A stretch of DNA of 64,000 bases, from the NCBI GenBank assembly GCA_024760905.1, contig CM045729.1:8107163-8171162 (forward strand). The letters run 5' to 3'. How positions within the stretch are numbered: the first letter of the stretch is position 1; each line of letters starts with the position of its first letter. Source of the stretch: Plotosus lineatus (Eukaryota > Chordata > Actinopteri > Siluriformes > Plotosidae). A model generated the notes under the pieces. It was not told the DNA's origin. It searched no databases and saw nothing but the letters and a program-made list of their open reading frames with translations. A program made the position numbers and the translations under genes. Positions 11,601-23,260 of this stretch are shown here, piece after piece.

Positions 11601-13456
11601 ATAAAACACCTCACAGAGAACATGGTATAGATCTGACTGAGTACACAGTGAATGAGTGAATGAATGAGTGAATAAAAAAGGTTCTCCTTATGCTGTTGGG
11701 AAAGATATTTACAGTTCGATTTTTGTACTTTATTATTTCTTCCTGTACAGTCTGATGCTTCGTACTTTATTGCTTCTCCGCACAATCTGACTCTTGGCTG
11801 GTGTCTAGACTCCTGATTCCAATTTCTGAAAGAAATTTCTCCAGTTTCAGTGTGCAGACACTGACATTCACAGGTTTTGTTTTCCCTTCGCGTTAATTAT
11901 TATTAAAAAATAATAATTATAAATAATAAATATACATATACTATTTTATAATATGTCCATGCTACACCAGAGGCTTGAATTTTTTTTGTCTCTTTATTAA
12001 TATAAGGTGTGAAACTGCGTCAGGTGACCTTAACAGTGATGAATTGGAGTTACGGTAAGCAACAATAAATCTGTTTATACTGCGTTTTTATACTCTTATA
12101 GATTTTCAGTCGTGCATTTAAATACCAACATTCACACATCAAGTCAGATGAGTTTCCATTGCCTTGAAAATGTTTTCATTTAGAGCCAGAGAATCAATCA
12201 CATTCTGGATTACAGCGTGCCATGGGGCTTTGTGAAACAGACTTGTTCTAAGAATTTCGTGGAATGTGATTTTACCTGATTTAACCTGATCTGTAGTCAT
12301 CATGCTGCATACTGCGCTCGTCAGATGAGTGGAAGTGAAAGGTTGACATGTCCTCAATGATAATCAGTGATAAGCTTTTCTCTCAGGTTGTCCTGGGCTA
12401 GCTCCTGTCCCACCTCCTCTCCTTTTTAGCATAATCATTTCAACCCACCAAGTTCTGGATATGGCCACATCACATCCTGCAGTCCAGCAGCTGACAGAGT
12501 TTGTAGGAAAGAGTACCTTCAATCTACACAGATGCTGGAAGGGCAGGTTTCACATCTCCCCACTCTAGTGAACCCGTGACTGCCGGCCTGCGTGGGGAAA
12601 TAAGAAACACAGGTTGAATGTTCATGTGAGAAGGTAAACAAAATTTTGAAAGGGTTGACTTGAGTTCAATTCCAAAAGGACTCACACATTTGCGAAATAT
12701 TGGGGAGTAAAAACTGAGCAGGTCGCAGACAGTTGTAGGGAACTATCTACAAATAACGAATCACGAATCACGAATCCCTTAACCCTCCTGGGTCATAGGG
12801 GAACCTCATGGTTGAACTGCACACTAGTGCTCTCCATCTTGGTCGGTTGTAGACAAGGGCCCAGGTCTCTGCAAAGCTCTTCCGTGTCCACTCTTCAATG
12901 TTGTCCGCCCACTTCTTTTTCTGTCTGTCTTGTTTCCTCTTCCCCTGGACTGTGCCTTGGAGGATCATCTTTGATAACCCACTCGAGCGTGTCACATGAC
13001 CATACCACCTCAATTTCCTCTTCTTTACAGAGGTCAAGAGATTTTCATAATGGTCCACCTGTTTTGAGATCATCCTGCACACTTCGGTGTTAGATATGTG
13101 TATGAGATGCCAAGTAGTCTTCTGAGGCACCTCATTTCTACTGCCTGGATCTTCCTCTGCAGATCTGCCATCAGAGTCCACGATTCACAAGCATATAAGA
13201 AGATGGACAGAACTAGCGCCTTAAGCAATCTCACTTTTGAGTGGTGACAGATGTTTCTGTCTCTCCATATAGGTTTCAGCTTTGCCATGCCATCATCTGT
13301 GCTGATCTTGCTGTAATATCCACTTTAGATCCCTAATGCAGCCGTGAGGGGGGGGCACAAACCAGTGTCTCTCCCTCACGCCGGTCCCAAGCCCGGATAA
13401 ATGCAGAGGGTTGCGTCAGGAAGGGCATCCGGCGTAAAACAAATGCCAAATAAACT

Positions 13457-14962
13457 ATGCGAATCACAAGAAAGAATGACATACCGGATCGGTCGAGGCC
13501 CGGGTTAACAACGACCGCCATCAGTGCCGTCAACCAACAGGGTGCTGATGGAAATTGGACTACTGTTGGTCGAAGACGTCGAAGAAGGAGAGGCGGGAGG
13601 CGTGTCCGTTGCCAGAGAGAGAAGAGGAAAGGCATGAGTCTAGGACTGAAAGTAGGGACTTTGAATATTGGAACTATGACAGGAAAAGGTAGAGAGCTGG
13701 CTGACATGATGCAGAGGAGGAAAGTGGACATACTGTGTGTTCAGGAGACCAGGTGGAAAGGTAGCAAAGCTAAAAGCTTAGGAGCAGGGTTTAAGCTATT
13801 TTATCACAGTGTGGATGGGAAGAGAAATGGAGTAGGAGTCATCTTGAAGGAGTAGTTTGTCAGGAATGTTCTAAAAGTGAAAAGAGTGTCAGACAGAGTG
13901 ATGAGTCTCAAGTTAGAAATTAAAGGTGTGATGGTCAATGTTGTTAGTGCTTATGCCCCACAGACAGGATGTGAGCGAGAAGAGAAGGAGAGATTCTGGA
14001 GGGAGTTAGATGAAGTGATGCAGAGTACCCCCAGAGGTGAAAGAGTGGTCATTGGGGCAGACTTCAATGGACATGTTGGTGCAGGAAACAGAGGGGACGA
14101 GGAAGTGATGGGTAGGTTTGGTATCCAGGACAGGAACGCAGAAGGACAGATGTTGGTAGATTTTGCAAAAAGGATGGAAATGGCTGTGGTGAATACTTTC
14201 TTCCAGAAGAGAGAGGAGCATAGGGTGACTTATAAAAGCGGAGGTAGGAGCACACAGGTAGACTACATCTTGTGCAGGCGATGTAATTTGAAGGAAGTCA
14301 GTGACTGCAAAGTAGTAGCGGGTGAGAGTGTTGCCAAACAGCATAGGATGGTGGTGTGCAGGATGATGCTGATGGTGAGGAAGGTGAAGAAGGCAAAGGC
14401 AGAGCAGAAGACAAAGTGGTGGAAGTTGAAAAAGGAAGAGTGTCGGGTTGTCTTCAAGGAGGAGTTGAAACAGGCTTTGGGTGGTCAGGAAGTGCTTCCA
14501 GATGACTGGACAACTACAGCGAATGTGATCAGGGAGACAGGTAGGAGAATATTTGGTGTGTCATCTGGAAGGAAAGTAGATAAGGAGACTTGGTGGTGGA
14601 ATGAGGAAGTGCAGGAGTGTGTACAAAGGAAGAGATTAGCTAAGAAGAAGTGGGACATTGAGAAAACCGAAGAGAGTAAACAGGAGTACAGGGAGACACA
14701 GCGTAAGGCAAAGGTAGCAGTGTCAAAGGCCAAACAGAGTGCGTTTGATGACTTGTATGCTCGGCTGGAAAGTAAGGAGGGAGAAAATGATTTATACAGG
14801 TTGGCACAGCAGAGAAATAGAGATGGGAAGGACGTGCAGCAAGTTAGATTGATAAAGGACAGAGAGGGAAATGTATTGACTGATGACAGAAGTGTGCTGG
14901 GAAGATGGAAAGAGTACTTTGAAGAGCTGATGAATGAGGAAAATGAGAGAGAAAAAGAGTAG
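13457..14962 (+). pseudogene. LINE I endonuclease and linker region, one nonsense codon
   Basis: In one frame this encodes a leader with an Arg-rich stretch (GRRRRRRRGGRR), then the APE-type endonuclease: VGTLNIGTMTGKGRELAD, the catalytic Glu in CVQETRWKG, SAYAPQTG, and the ADFNGHVG motif with its Asp and Asn. A GAG to TAG change at 13853-13855 is the only internal stop; the copy at 45715-47136 reads through there (LKEEFARNV). The linker (about 14400-14960) is rich in Lys, Glu and Trp and leads toward the reverse transcriptase. The frame ends at a TAG at 14960-14962, right before the RT frame, at the same point as in the minus-strand copy. The final catalytic His of the APE fold cannot be placed with certainty by eye. 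Confidence 0.9.
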
Positions 14963-14967
14963 AAGAG

Positions 14968-16451
14968 GTGACTGTTGAGGACCAGGAAGTAGCAAAGATT
15001 AGTAAGGGTGAAGTGAGGAGGGCATTGAAGAGGATGAAGAATGGAAAGGCAGTTGGTCCTGATGACATACCGGTGGAGGTATGGAAGTGTCTAGGAGAGG
15101 TAGCAGTAGATTTTCTGACAAGAACATTTAACAAGGTCTTAGAGAGTGAGAGGATGCCAGAGGAATGGAGGAGAAGTGTGCTGGTGCCCATTTTTAAGAA
15201 CAAGGGAGACGTGCAGAGTTGTGGCAACTACAGAGGGATAAAGTTGATGAGCCATACGATGAAGTTATGGGAAAGAATAGTGGAAGCTAGACTAAGGGCA
15301 GAAGTCAGCATTTGTGAACAACAGTTTGGTTTCATGCCCAGAAAGAGCACCACAGATGCAGTGTTTGCCTTGAGGATGTTAATGGAGAAGTACAGAGAAG
15401 GTCAGACGGAGCTGCATTGTGCCTTTGTGGATCTGGAGAAAGCATATGACAGGGTGCCGAGAGAAGAACTGTGGTATTGCATGAGGAAGTCTGGAGTGGC
15501 AGAGAAGTATGTTAGAGTGGTGCAGGACATGTATGAGAGATGTAAGACAGTGGTGAGGTGTGCTGTCGGTGTGACAGAAGAGTTCAAGGTGGAGGTGGGA
15601 CTGCATCAAGGGTCAGCTCTCAGCCCCTTCTTGTTCGCTATGGTGATGGACAGGCTGACAGACGAGGTTAGACAAGATTCCCCATGGACTATGATGTTTG
15701 CAGATGACATTGTAATCTGTAGTGAGAGCAGAGAACAAGTGCAGGAAAATCTAGAGAGGTGGAGGTATGCCCTGGAAAGGAGGGGAATGAAGATTAGCCT
15801 CAGTAAGACAGAGTACATGTGCATGAATGCCAAGGACCAAAGAGGAACGGTGAGATTACAGGGAGCAGAGATAAGAAAGGTGGAGGATTTTAAGTACTTA
15901 GGCTCAACAATCCAGAGCAATGGCGAGTGTGGAAAAGAGGTCAAGAAGCGTGTGCAGGCAGGTTGGAATGGTTGGAGAAAAGTGTCCGTGTGATGTGTGA
16001 TAGGAGGGTATCGGCAAAAATGAAAGGAAAAGTGTACAAAACGGTGTTGAGGCCAACGATGCTGTATGGGTTAGAAACAGTGGCCCTGGGGAAAAGACAG
16101 GAGGCAGAGTTGGAGGTAGCAGAGATGAAAATGTTGAGGTTCTCTTTGGGAGTAACGAGGATGGATAGGATTAGGAATGAATACGTCAGAGGGACAGCAC
16201 ATGTAAGACGTTTTGGAGACAAAGTCAGAGAGGCTAGATTGAGATGGTTTGGACATGTACAGAGGAGGGATAGTGAGTATATTGGTAATAGGATGCTGAG
16301 GCTGGAACTACCAGGCAAAAGGCCTAGAGGAAGACCAAAGAGACGATTCATGGATGTGGTAAAGGAGGACATGAAGGTCGTTGGTGTAAGAGAAGAAGAT
16401 GCAAAGGATAGGGTGAGATGGAGGCAGATGATTCGCTGTGGCGACCCCTGA
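14968..16451 (+). pseudogene. LINE I reverse transcriptase and C-terminal domain, one-base deletion
   Basis: 14968-15993 encodes the RT core: FVDLEKAYDRVPREELW (RT2/3), GLHQGSALSPFLFAMVMD, the catalytic FADD at 15697-15708 (MMFADDIVICSE), and KISLSKTEYMCMN and FKYLGSTIQSNGE (thumb entry). At about 15987 one G is missing (gtccgtgtgatg; the other copy has gtccggtgtgatg), which stops the frame. The continuation in the next frame (to 16451) gives the usual C-terminal region TVLRPTMLYGLETVALGK, RWFGHVQRRDSEYIGN and GKRPRGRPKRRFMDVV. The last codons (IRCGDP) lie in the segment that the SINE family shares as its tail. Confidence 0.92.
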
Positions 16452-19400
16452 AGGGAAAAGCCGAAAGGAAAAGAAGAAGAAAGAAGAAGATCCACTTTAG
16501 ATCCCTCTTCGCTGAGGATGGTGCCAAGGTATTTCAACTGGGTTACTGTCTCAAGCTCTTGTCCACTGGCTGTGATTTTCCTCTTGATTGATGTTGGATT
16601 ATTTGTCATCAGCTTTGTCTTTTCAGCACTGAGCTCCATTCCATATCTGGATGATGTTCTGTCCAGGTGGTTCACCAGCGCGGACAGTTCCTCTTCATCA
16701 TCTGCCAACCCATCGATATCATCGGCGAACCTCAGATTAGTGATAGTCCGACCTCCAGTGCTGACTGTGCCCTTATGATCTATCAGGGCATCTGTCATAA
16801 TGCGTTCCAGAAAGATGTTAAATAAAGTTGGTGAAAGAATACATCCCTGGCGGACCCCGAATGATGTGTGAAACCAATTTCCTACTGTGTTTTGTAGTAA
16901 CACTGCACTACTGGCCTTAGTATACAGTTGTTTGATAGTGTTCGTCAGCTTTTGGCCCATGTTGTACTTCTTCATAGTGTCCCACAGCGTGTCATGCCAC
17001 ACTCTATCAAATGCCTTCTTGAAGTCGATGAAGACATGATATATGTCCTGTTGGTGTTGACTGTACTTTTCACACAATACCCTAAGGTTGAATATTTGTT
17101 CTGTAGTGCTCCTTCCTCTGCGAAATCCAGCCTGTTCTTTAGCGACTTTCAGCATTACTTTGCTTGCATGACTTATCAAGCTGATAGTTCTGTAGTTCTG
17201 GCAGAGTTCAAGGTTCCCTTTCTTCGGGATGGCGATGATGAGGGACTGTGTCCATGGTGTTGGCCATTCTCCAGTCTGCCAGGTCTTGTTGCAGATTGCG
17301 GTGAGGATGTCTACCGTTGTTTTCCCTTGCTGTTTAATCAGCTCAGCCGGGACGTTGTCTATTCCAGCCACTTTGTCGTTCTTCAGTGATCTGATGGCTG
17401 TCTATACTTCTTCTTGTAGAATCGGGTGGTCATCGTCGTTTGTTGATTCCTGATGAATAAGCTCGTTGGGATTGCCGCTGATCTGGTGGTTGTGAGCAGT
17501 ATTCCGTCCATCTGTTGATGATGACCTTCTCTTCGGTGAGGCAGTTTTCTCTTTTATCTTGGATGGTGCTGCGTAGGGCGTGTGAGCTTTTTTATAATTT
17601 GGTAAGCCTTTGTGCTGTTGTTGTTTTTAAGGGTTTTCCTCGACTACTGTGCACTGTCTCTGTATCCTGCTTTCTTTGGCATTCTTCATTCCCCCTCTTA
17701 TCTTCTTGTTGATATCCCTGTACTCGACAGTTCCAGCTACTGTGTATTTTGATTTCTTTAAAAGTCTTCTTCTGTCACACATATGAAGAATCTCATCTGT
17801 CACCCACGGTTGCTTCTTTGGGTGGTGTTTTCCCAGAATGTTTTTTGCTGTTTCTGTCATTACCATGTTGAATTTGTGGTCAATTCTTCGACTTTTCCAT
17901 CAAGTGTAAGAAGGGCTGCAAACTTCCCACCAATTGCTGTTTGAAAGGACTCAAGAATGGTTGGGTCTTTCAGGCTTTCCAGATTAAACTTCATTTGTGT
18001 AGCCTATGGTATTTTTGGTCTTAGTCAGTCAGACTTTGAAGTTCAGTAGCACTAGATCATGGTCGCTTCCGACATCAGCACCTGGGAAGGTCCTCGTCCC
18101 AGATCTGCGAATACCAGATCTAAAGCAGTTTTGTACCATGATGTAATCTATCTGGTGGTGAGTTCTGTTTGGTGCATGCCAAGTCCAGCATCATGAAGCC
18201 TTATGTTCGCCAAGGGTATTAGCAAGCACCATGTTGTTATAGCTGGCAAACTCTAAAAGTCGAAGGCCTCTTTCATTTGTTTACTCATTGCAGGCTCGAC
18301 CATAGTGGTTCTCCCAGACTTTGGGTGCGTCTACGCTCACCTTAACATTCCAGTTTCCCTGTATGATAAAGATGCCCTTTTTATCTACATGGCCCATGAT
18401 GTCCTGAAGTTGGGTGTAGAATTCATCTATTTGGTCAGTGTCATAGTCCGTTGTTGGTGTGTAGACCTGTATCACCGTAATGTTAAAGGGTGTTGCTCGG
18501 AGGTGGATGGTGATTAGCCTGCTGGATATAGGTCGGCAACCGAGTATTGAGTCCTTGATGGTTTTATTTACAAGGAGTCCAACGCCATTTGCCTGCCTGT
18601 CAAGTTCACCACTGTAATAGAGAATGTGACCTTCTTCAGTTTGATGCTCTCCAATGTTCTTCCACCTGGTTTCACAGAGTCCAGTGGCATGTCAAGTGTA
18701 TCTTTCTAGCTCATGGGTGAGTTCTTGCAGTTTGCCTGTTTGCACAAGTGTTCTTATGTTCCAAGTTTCAATGCTGATGTGGTCCCTTCCAAGGATCCTA
18801 TTTAGTGAAGTTGAGGTTGAGTTCAAGGTTACGATTACACCAGTAGCACACTTATCACCTTCGCCCTGGTGTCTGACGGAAGGCGCAACCCTTGTTGACC
18901 CGGGCGACGACCGAGCCGGTATAGACTTTGGTTGTTGGTTCATTTCATGTGGTGTGTCTTGGGCATGTAAACCTGGCAGGGCCCATTCCTCTCCAGGCTC
19001 AATTTGAAATCAGAGTTTTCTTCTTTTAGCCTTTACCTAAAAACGTATAACCTACAAGGCAGCAGGTAGTTTGAATTTGGAGTAACCATCTCCTAGCCTT
19101 TCCCTGAAAAGGCATACCTTACAAGGCAGCAAGGGGATTTTTATTGATTCAGAGTTACCTTCTCTTATCCTGAATGCTGGCTAGGCTTGTGGCCAGACAG
19201 GAGATGGGCCATACAGCAGGTAAGGAGGACCAGAACTACAAGTAACGTCATCCTTAGCCAAGGGTCCTTGCTGGGGTAAGGTGCTACCTCTCTTACCAAC
19301 TGCGGTCTCAGTTTAATGTCGCACTCGGGACAAAATGGAGCCTATATTCCAACAGGATATCCTCTAGGGGACCATAATACTGGAACACAGACTGGACAAG

Positions 19401-19479
19401 AGTGTAGGACATCTGGATAGCAGATGAAAGGGAATCAGGAAAGGATAATGTGGCAGCCCACCAAAAATCAGGCTACTGT

Positions 19480-20312
19480 GACTAATACTGTAGTGTAATC
19501 GATTCTTTGATGGGGCAAGTGGAAGGTGGTTGAATGGGTTCAGGATCAGAAACCTCAGGGGCAGCCAGATACAAACAAGACAAGGCAGTAATGTTGAAAT
19601 TGAAGTGAGTGAAAAGTAATGCCCAGTGCCAGGATTTGAGTAATTTCTTGTGCTGGATGTATTTGAAGTTATGATGATTGGCGTACAGCACAAAAGTATG
19701 CCATGCTCCCTCTAGCCACTAAGGCCACATCTATAATTTCACAAGTGGTCACATATTGCTAAAAGCAGTCTTCCATTTTTCACTTGCTGAAATAAGTTGT
19801 GTGAAGTTTACCAGCTGTTAAATTGCTGATTGGAAGATGAGCGCAACAACAGGTTGAGACAGAATGAGGAATTGAATAAGCTCAGAATTGCTGGGCAGTG
19901 TGTCGAGGTTTATAAGCGATACAGCATGGGCAACTAGGGTGTTAATGACAGAGTGGACATCAAGGGCATTGATAATGATATTCTGGGTCAGAGCGACAAC
20001 AGGGAGAGATGTCATGAGGGACTCTGACACACAGTTGCCAATAAGTCCAGAGTCTAATAGAAACTCAAACTTGTTGTAAAGAAACGCACTTGGTGAGCCA
20101 CTGTCCGCTGTCCCTGCAGTACAAGCATAGCCATCTTTGTCAGCAGTTGGTGTGTCCAAAAAATTCGTAGCTGCATAAACTACAGAATGGACTAGTTTCT
20201 GGGCATTTCTGGGGCAAGTGTGATGGATGAATCCCCATGTGTTGATGTTCACTAGATATAGAGCAGAAACATGGAGATGAGAGGCTATCAGGACATTTGG
20301 ATCAGAAGACAT
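19480..20312 (-). pseudogene. Ty3/gypsy-like gag-pol remnants (protease and RNase H regions)
   Basis: Minus strand. 20312-19818 reads a decayed aspartic-protease-like segment (FEFLLDSGLIGNCV, in place of the usual L-D-S-G-A), preceded by a stretch where a Cys/His knuckle would be (HHTCPRNAQ). 19691-19482 reads an RNase H-like tail (ANHHNFKYIQHKKLLKSWHW, then ALLFTHFNFNITALSCLYL), matching the usual D-H-K-N-L-E-Y-I pattern only loosely. The reverse transcriptase between them is missing. No LTRs were recognised. Highly degenerate. Confidence 0.6.
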
Positions 20313-20777
20313 ATGTTCCTGAGGTGCTGCTCCAGGCCCGTAGCCAGAGAGATTGCTGACTCATGAAGAAAGTACAGTTGGAGCTAATTTTCCCTCCCTT
20401 TTCCCAAGCAACATCTGCCCAATACTAAGCCTCTTCTGTGAGGCACTAAATCACTATAGATGTGTGCTGTTAGGTCCAGATATTATGCAAAGAACAGCTC
20501 ACTATCCAGCTGTATTGGAATCAGAGAGGAGGAACAAAGGCTTGGTTTGAAAGTCACGGGAGGTGTAGATGCAGGTGGTGGCGTCTGGGTGGCTGGCAAC
20601 ATGTGCAGATGTAAATGAACTCTGTCAGTGTCTGAGCGAGCTAATCTTGGTGTACTCGCTGTCTCGTCAAGCACAAGTGGAAATTCAGGTTCTTGTCTGT
20701 CAAAAAGTAAAGTCCCACTGCAGGCAACTTGGGCTGGGTCTGTTCATCTGTGATTGTAGTGCTGTGAGTATGATATA

Positions 20778-21855
20778 TGTGTGACCTACCCATCACACAC
20801 TCTCGTAAGTTTGTATATGCAGACGACATATGCTTTGCTCTCCAAGCAAAAACATTTGATGAATTGAATGAGAGATTAACTGAGGACATGAGTGATATGA
20901 GCACCTACTGTAAACAGTGGCGGCTTCAACCTAGTGTGAAGAAGACCGTTTCTAGTGTTTTCCATCTACACAACGCTAGAAGTAAACAAGAGCTGGATAT
21001 AACACTCAACAACAGCCGCCTGTCTCATGATGCAAAACCAGTGTACCTTGGAGTCACCTTGGACAGGACTTTGACATACAAAGCCCACCTGCAAAAAGTA
21101 GCCAAGAAAGTTCAAACAAGAAACAACCTTGTGCAGATGTTGGCTGGTACTACATGGGGAGCCAGTGCAAGGACACTACGTTCAGCAACATTAGCACTGT
21201 CATACTCTGTAGCGGAATACTGTGCTGCTGTCTGGAGGAACTCAGTTCACTGCAAACTAGTTGACACCAGATTGAACTGTGCTATGCGGACCATATCAGG
21301 TACACTAAAATCAACACATACAGACTGGCTGCCAGTTATGTGTAATCTTGCCCCGCCAGATATCCGCAGGGAAGCTGTCACTGCAAAGTTACTGGACTCT
21401 ACACTCCAGATCCCAGGCCTTCCCCTGCTGAATGATATTGAGCACCACCCACGATACCGACTGACTTCAAGAAAACCCATCTGGTCTAACCTGCCCACAA
21501 CAAACTACTCCATGGTAGAAAACTGGCAATCCAGATGGAATAAGGGAACAGCACCAAACAGGGACATCGTGAATGATCCAACAACTGCACTAAATGGTAT
21601 GGATATTCGTCGAGACCTGTGGTGTAAATTGAATCGTTTTCGCTGCGGTACTGGCCTGTGCCGATACATGTTGGAAAAATGGGGATACATTGACTCACCA
21701 AATTGTGATTGTGGAGCTATCCAAACTATGCAGCACATACTACAAGAGTGCCCTGAAACACAACTGACAGGAGGCCTCTATGAACTACATGAGGCCACGG
21801 ATGTCGCGGTTGAATGGCTGAGAAACAACAGCATACGATAGAAGAAGAAGAAGAA
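20778..21855 (+). mobile_element. 5'-truncated LINE (jockey-like C-terminal half) with an open frame
   Basis: A perfect 10-bp target-site duplication, gtatgatata, flanks it at 20768-20777 and 21856-21865. Copy A has the empty site near 5175. The plus strand carries one open frame of 354 codons (20777-21841; its first ATG starts in the duplication). It reads the RT catalytic box FVYADDICFAL, VYLGVTLDRTLTYKAHLQ, and a Cys/His cluster near the end (NCDCGAIQTMQHILQECP). It ends with a gaagaagaag tail. The endonuclease and N-terminal RT are absent, so it cannot move itself. Lack of stops over 354 codons suggests a recent insertion. The clade (jockey/CR1/I-like) is not certain. Confidence 0.85.
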
Positions 21856-22129
21856 GTATGATATAGATGCGAGGGTCACACAGAACTGCGATAAGAAAAA
21901 CAAAAGACTCTCAGACCTCTGCATAAAACACGAAAGCATAAGAGAAAGTCCTGGAGTTCGAGTCCAAGTTCAAGTCTGGAGTGTTTGTGGTGCTTCCTGG
22001 GAGACACAGGTAAACATGACAGTGAACAGACAACCATCTCTGTATCAGACTGGGCTTATAAATAATAGTGGAAACAAAGCAACCATTGAGAACTGGACAC
22101 CATTTAAAAAAATTCTAAACAAAGCAGAC

Positions 22130-22645
22130 TGCAGGATGGCATAGCTTGAAGATTCGAGTGCTGCACTCAGAAAAGTCATTTCGGTGCGAATGAAGCTTGC
22201 ATGTTCTCCTAGTGCTTGCATGGGTCTCCGCCTGGTACTTCGGTTTCCTCCCACAGTCCAAAGATATGCACATTTGACTAATTGGCTGTTCCCAATGTGA
22301 ATAGTTGTGTGCGTTGCTCAGTGATGGATCGGGAAGCTGTTCGCAGTGTACCCACATCATTCACTCAGAGTCTGTTCTCACAGGCCTAGTAGGATTTAGC
22401 GTTGGTGAAAAGAAAAGTCAAGGCTCTGAAATCCGGTCATAGGGACCATTAGAGGAAACAAGGACATGGCCACTACAATGTACTGTACTATACACAGCTA
22501 TACTGTTCCTGTGGCATAGTTCATTCATTAATTTTCTGAGCTGATTAATCCTAATTAGGGTTGCGGGAGGCTGGTGCCCATCTCAGCCAACTGTGCGTGA
22601 GGGTGGGATACACCAAGGACAACTCACCAGGCCTGTGGCATAGCC
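22130..22645 (+). repeat. Teleost dispersed repeats, counterpart of 5795-6285
   Basis: Same order and content as the copy A block: the SINE-like repeat with tcggtttcctcccacagtccaaag, then the cctaattagggttgcgggaggctgg block. Confidence 0.6.
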
Positions 22646-22675
22646 TTGGTTTAAAAATCTAACTGATGCTACTTT

Positions 22676-22948
22676 GTCTGTCTGTCTTCCTTCCTTTCGG
22701 CTTTTTCCCTTTTATTCGGGAGTTGCCACAGCGAATCATCTGATTCGCATGTTTGATTTGGCAGAGGTTTTTACGTCGGATGCCCTTCCTGTCACAACCC
22801 TTTTTAGCAAGGGACAGAAACACGCCTTTGGTAACCCAGTTAGCCGCACTGGGGGAACAGTGACAACCTTGTGGAGAGTGGGACTCGAACCCCCAACCTT
22901 TGGATCAGCGATCCAGCGCCCTATACCACTAGACCACCACTGCCCCAT
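22676..22948 (-). mobile_element. tRNA-derived SINE, LINE I-type tail, internally shortened
   Basis: Bounded by the perfect 14-bp duplication actgatgctacttt at 22662-22675 and 22949-22962. Copy A has the empty site at 6316-6330. The minus strand reads tRNA-like head (gggcagtggtggtctagtgg), B box and LINE I-like tail, but part of the usual SINE middle (the catgtaaaagaaccatt block) is missing. The tail carries a tctg-type end repeat. Confidence 0.93.
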
Positions 22949-23260
22949 ACTGATGCTACTTTATCTACTCAAATTTAATTTTAATTGCGATACGGAATCA
23001 GGTGGTAATATGGCGGAGTCCATTGAAAAAGTATATGTAACATGCACAGTTCCTCAAAGCTGTTTTGGGCCCAAAAGATGTACAGATGGTTTTTATAGGG
23101 AGAATAATTGACACTTACGTAAATAAAGCATCAACGTGAGAGTATGTTTTTCTAAATTTCTCACCCAGGCAGATTAATGAAATCCAAAGCAAATTTAAAA
23201 TTAGGTTTCAGAATGGTATTGTCTGCTCTGAGACGCTGTGAGTGTGTTTGCTGAAGACGC

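Larger units (their letters stand above)
13335..16489 (+). mobile_element. LINE I (RTE-like), essentially full length, inserted in LINE II
   Basis: A complete copy of about 3.15 kb: it begins aatgcagccgtg and ends gccgaaaggaaaagaagaag. It is bounded by a perfect 17-bp target-site duplication, atccactttagatccct, at 13318-13334 and 16490-16506, lying inside LINE II. The short 3' UTR and small A/G-rich tail fit the RTE group. Its order is leader, APE endonuclease, linker, reverse transcriptase and C-terminal domain. It has only a few disabling lesions and so looks relatively young. Confidence 0.95.
12770..19345 (-). mobile_element. LINE II (APE-type non-LTR retrotransposon), split by LINE I
   Basis: The minus strand carries, in element order, a 5' leader (about 19345-18950), APE endonuclease (TWNIRTLVQTGKLQELTHE near 18740; YTPTTDYDTDQIDEFY near 18450), a linker (PKKQPWVTDEILHM near 17800), reverse transcriptase (about 17390-16507) and the C-terminal region (LSIFLYACESWT near 13200, LRWYGHVTRSSGLSK near 13000). 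The 3' end is near 12770. LINE I sits at 13335-16489 with a 17-bp duplicated target. Multiple frameshifts and stops make it inactive. The fold resembles RTE-type elements, but clade assignment by eye is uncertain. Confidence 0.85.
12548..20400. mobile_element. 7.9-kb nested insertion: gypsy remnant, LINE II, LINE I
   Basis: Copy A runs uninterrupted through 4790-4830, where copy B breaks at about 12548 and resumes near 20400. The insert is a Ty3/gypsy-like remnant containing LINE II on the minus strand, which contains LINE I on the plus strand. 12548-12770 and 20313-20400 are the outer parts, in which I see no coding. Confidence 0.75.

Noticed and set aside
15941..17371. A 476-codon minus-strand frame that looks like one large RT protein
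   Set aside because: Only its first part (to about 16507) is LINE II reverse transcriptase. The rest reads the antisense of LINE I across the insertion border, so the fusion is accidental.
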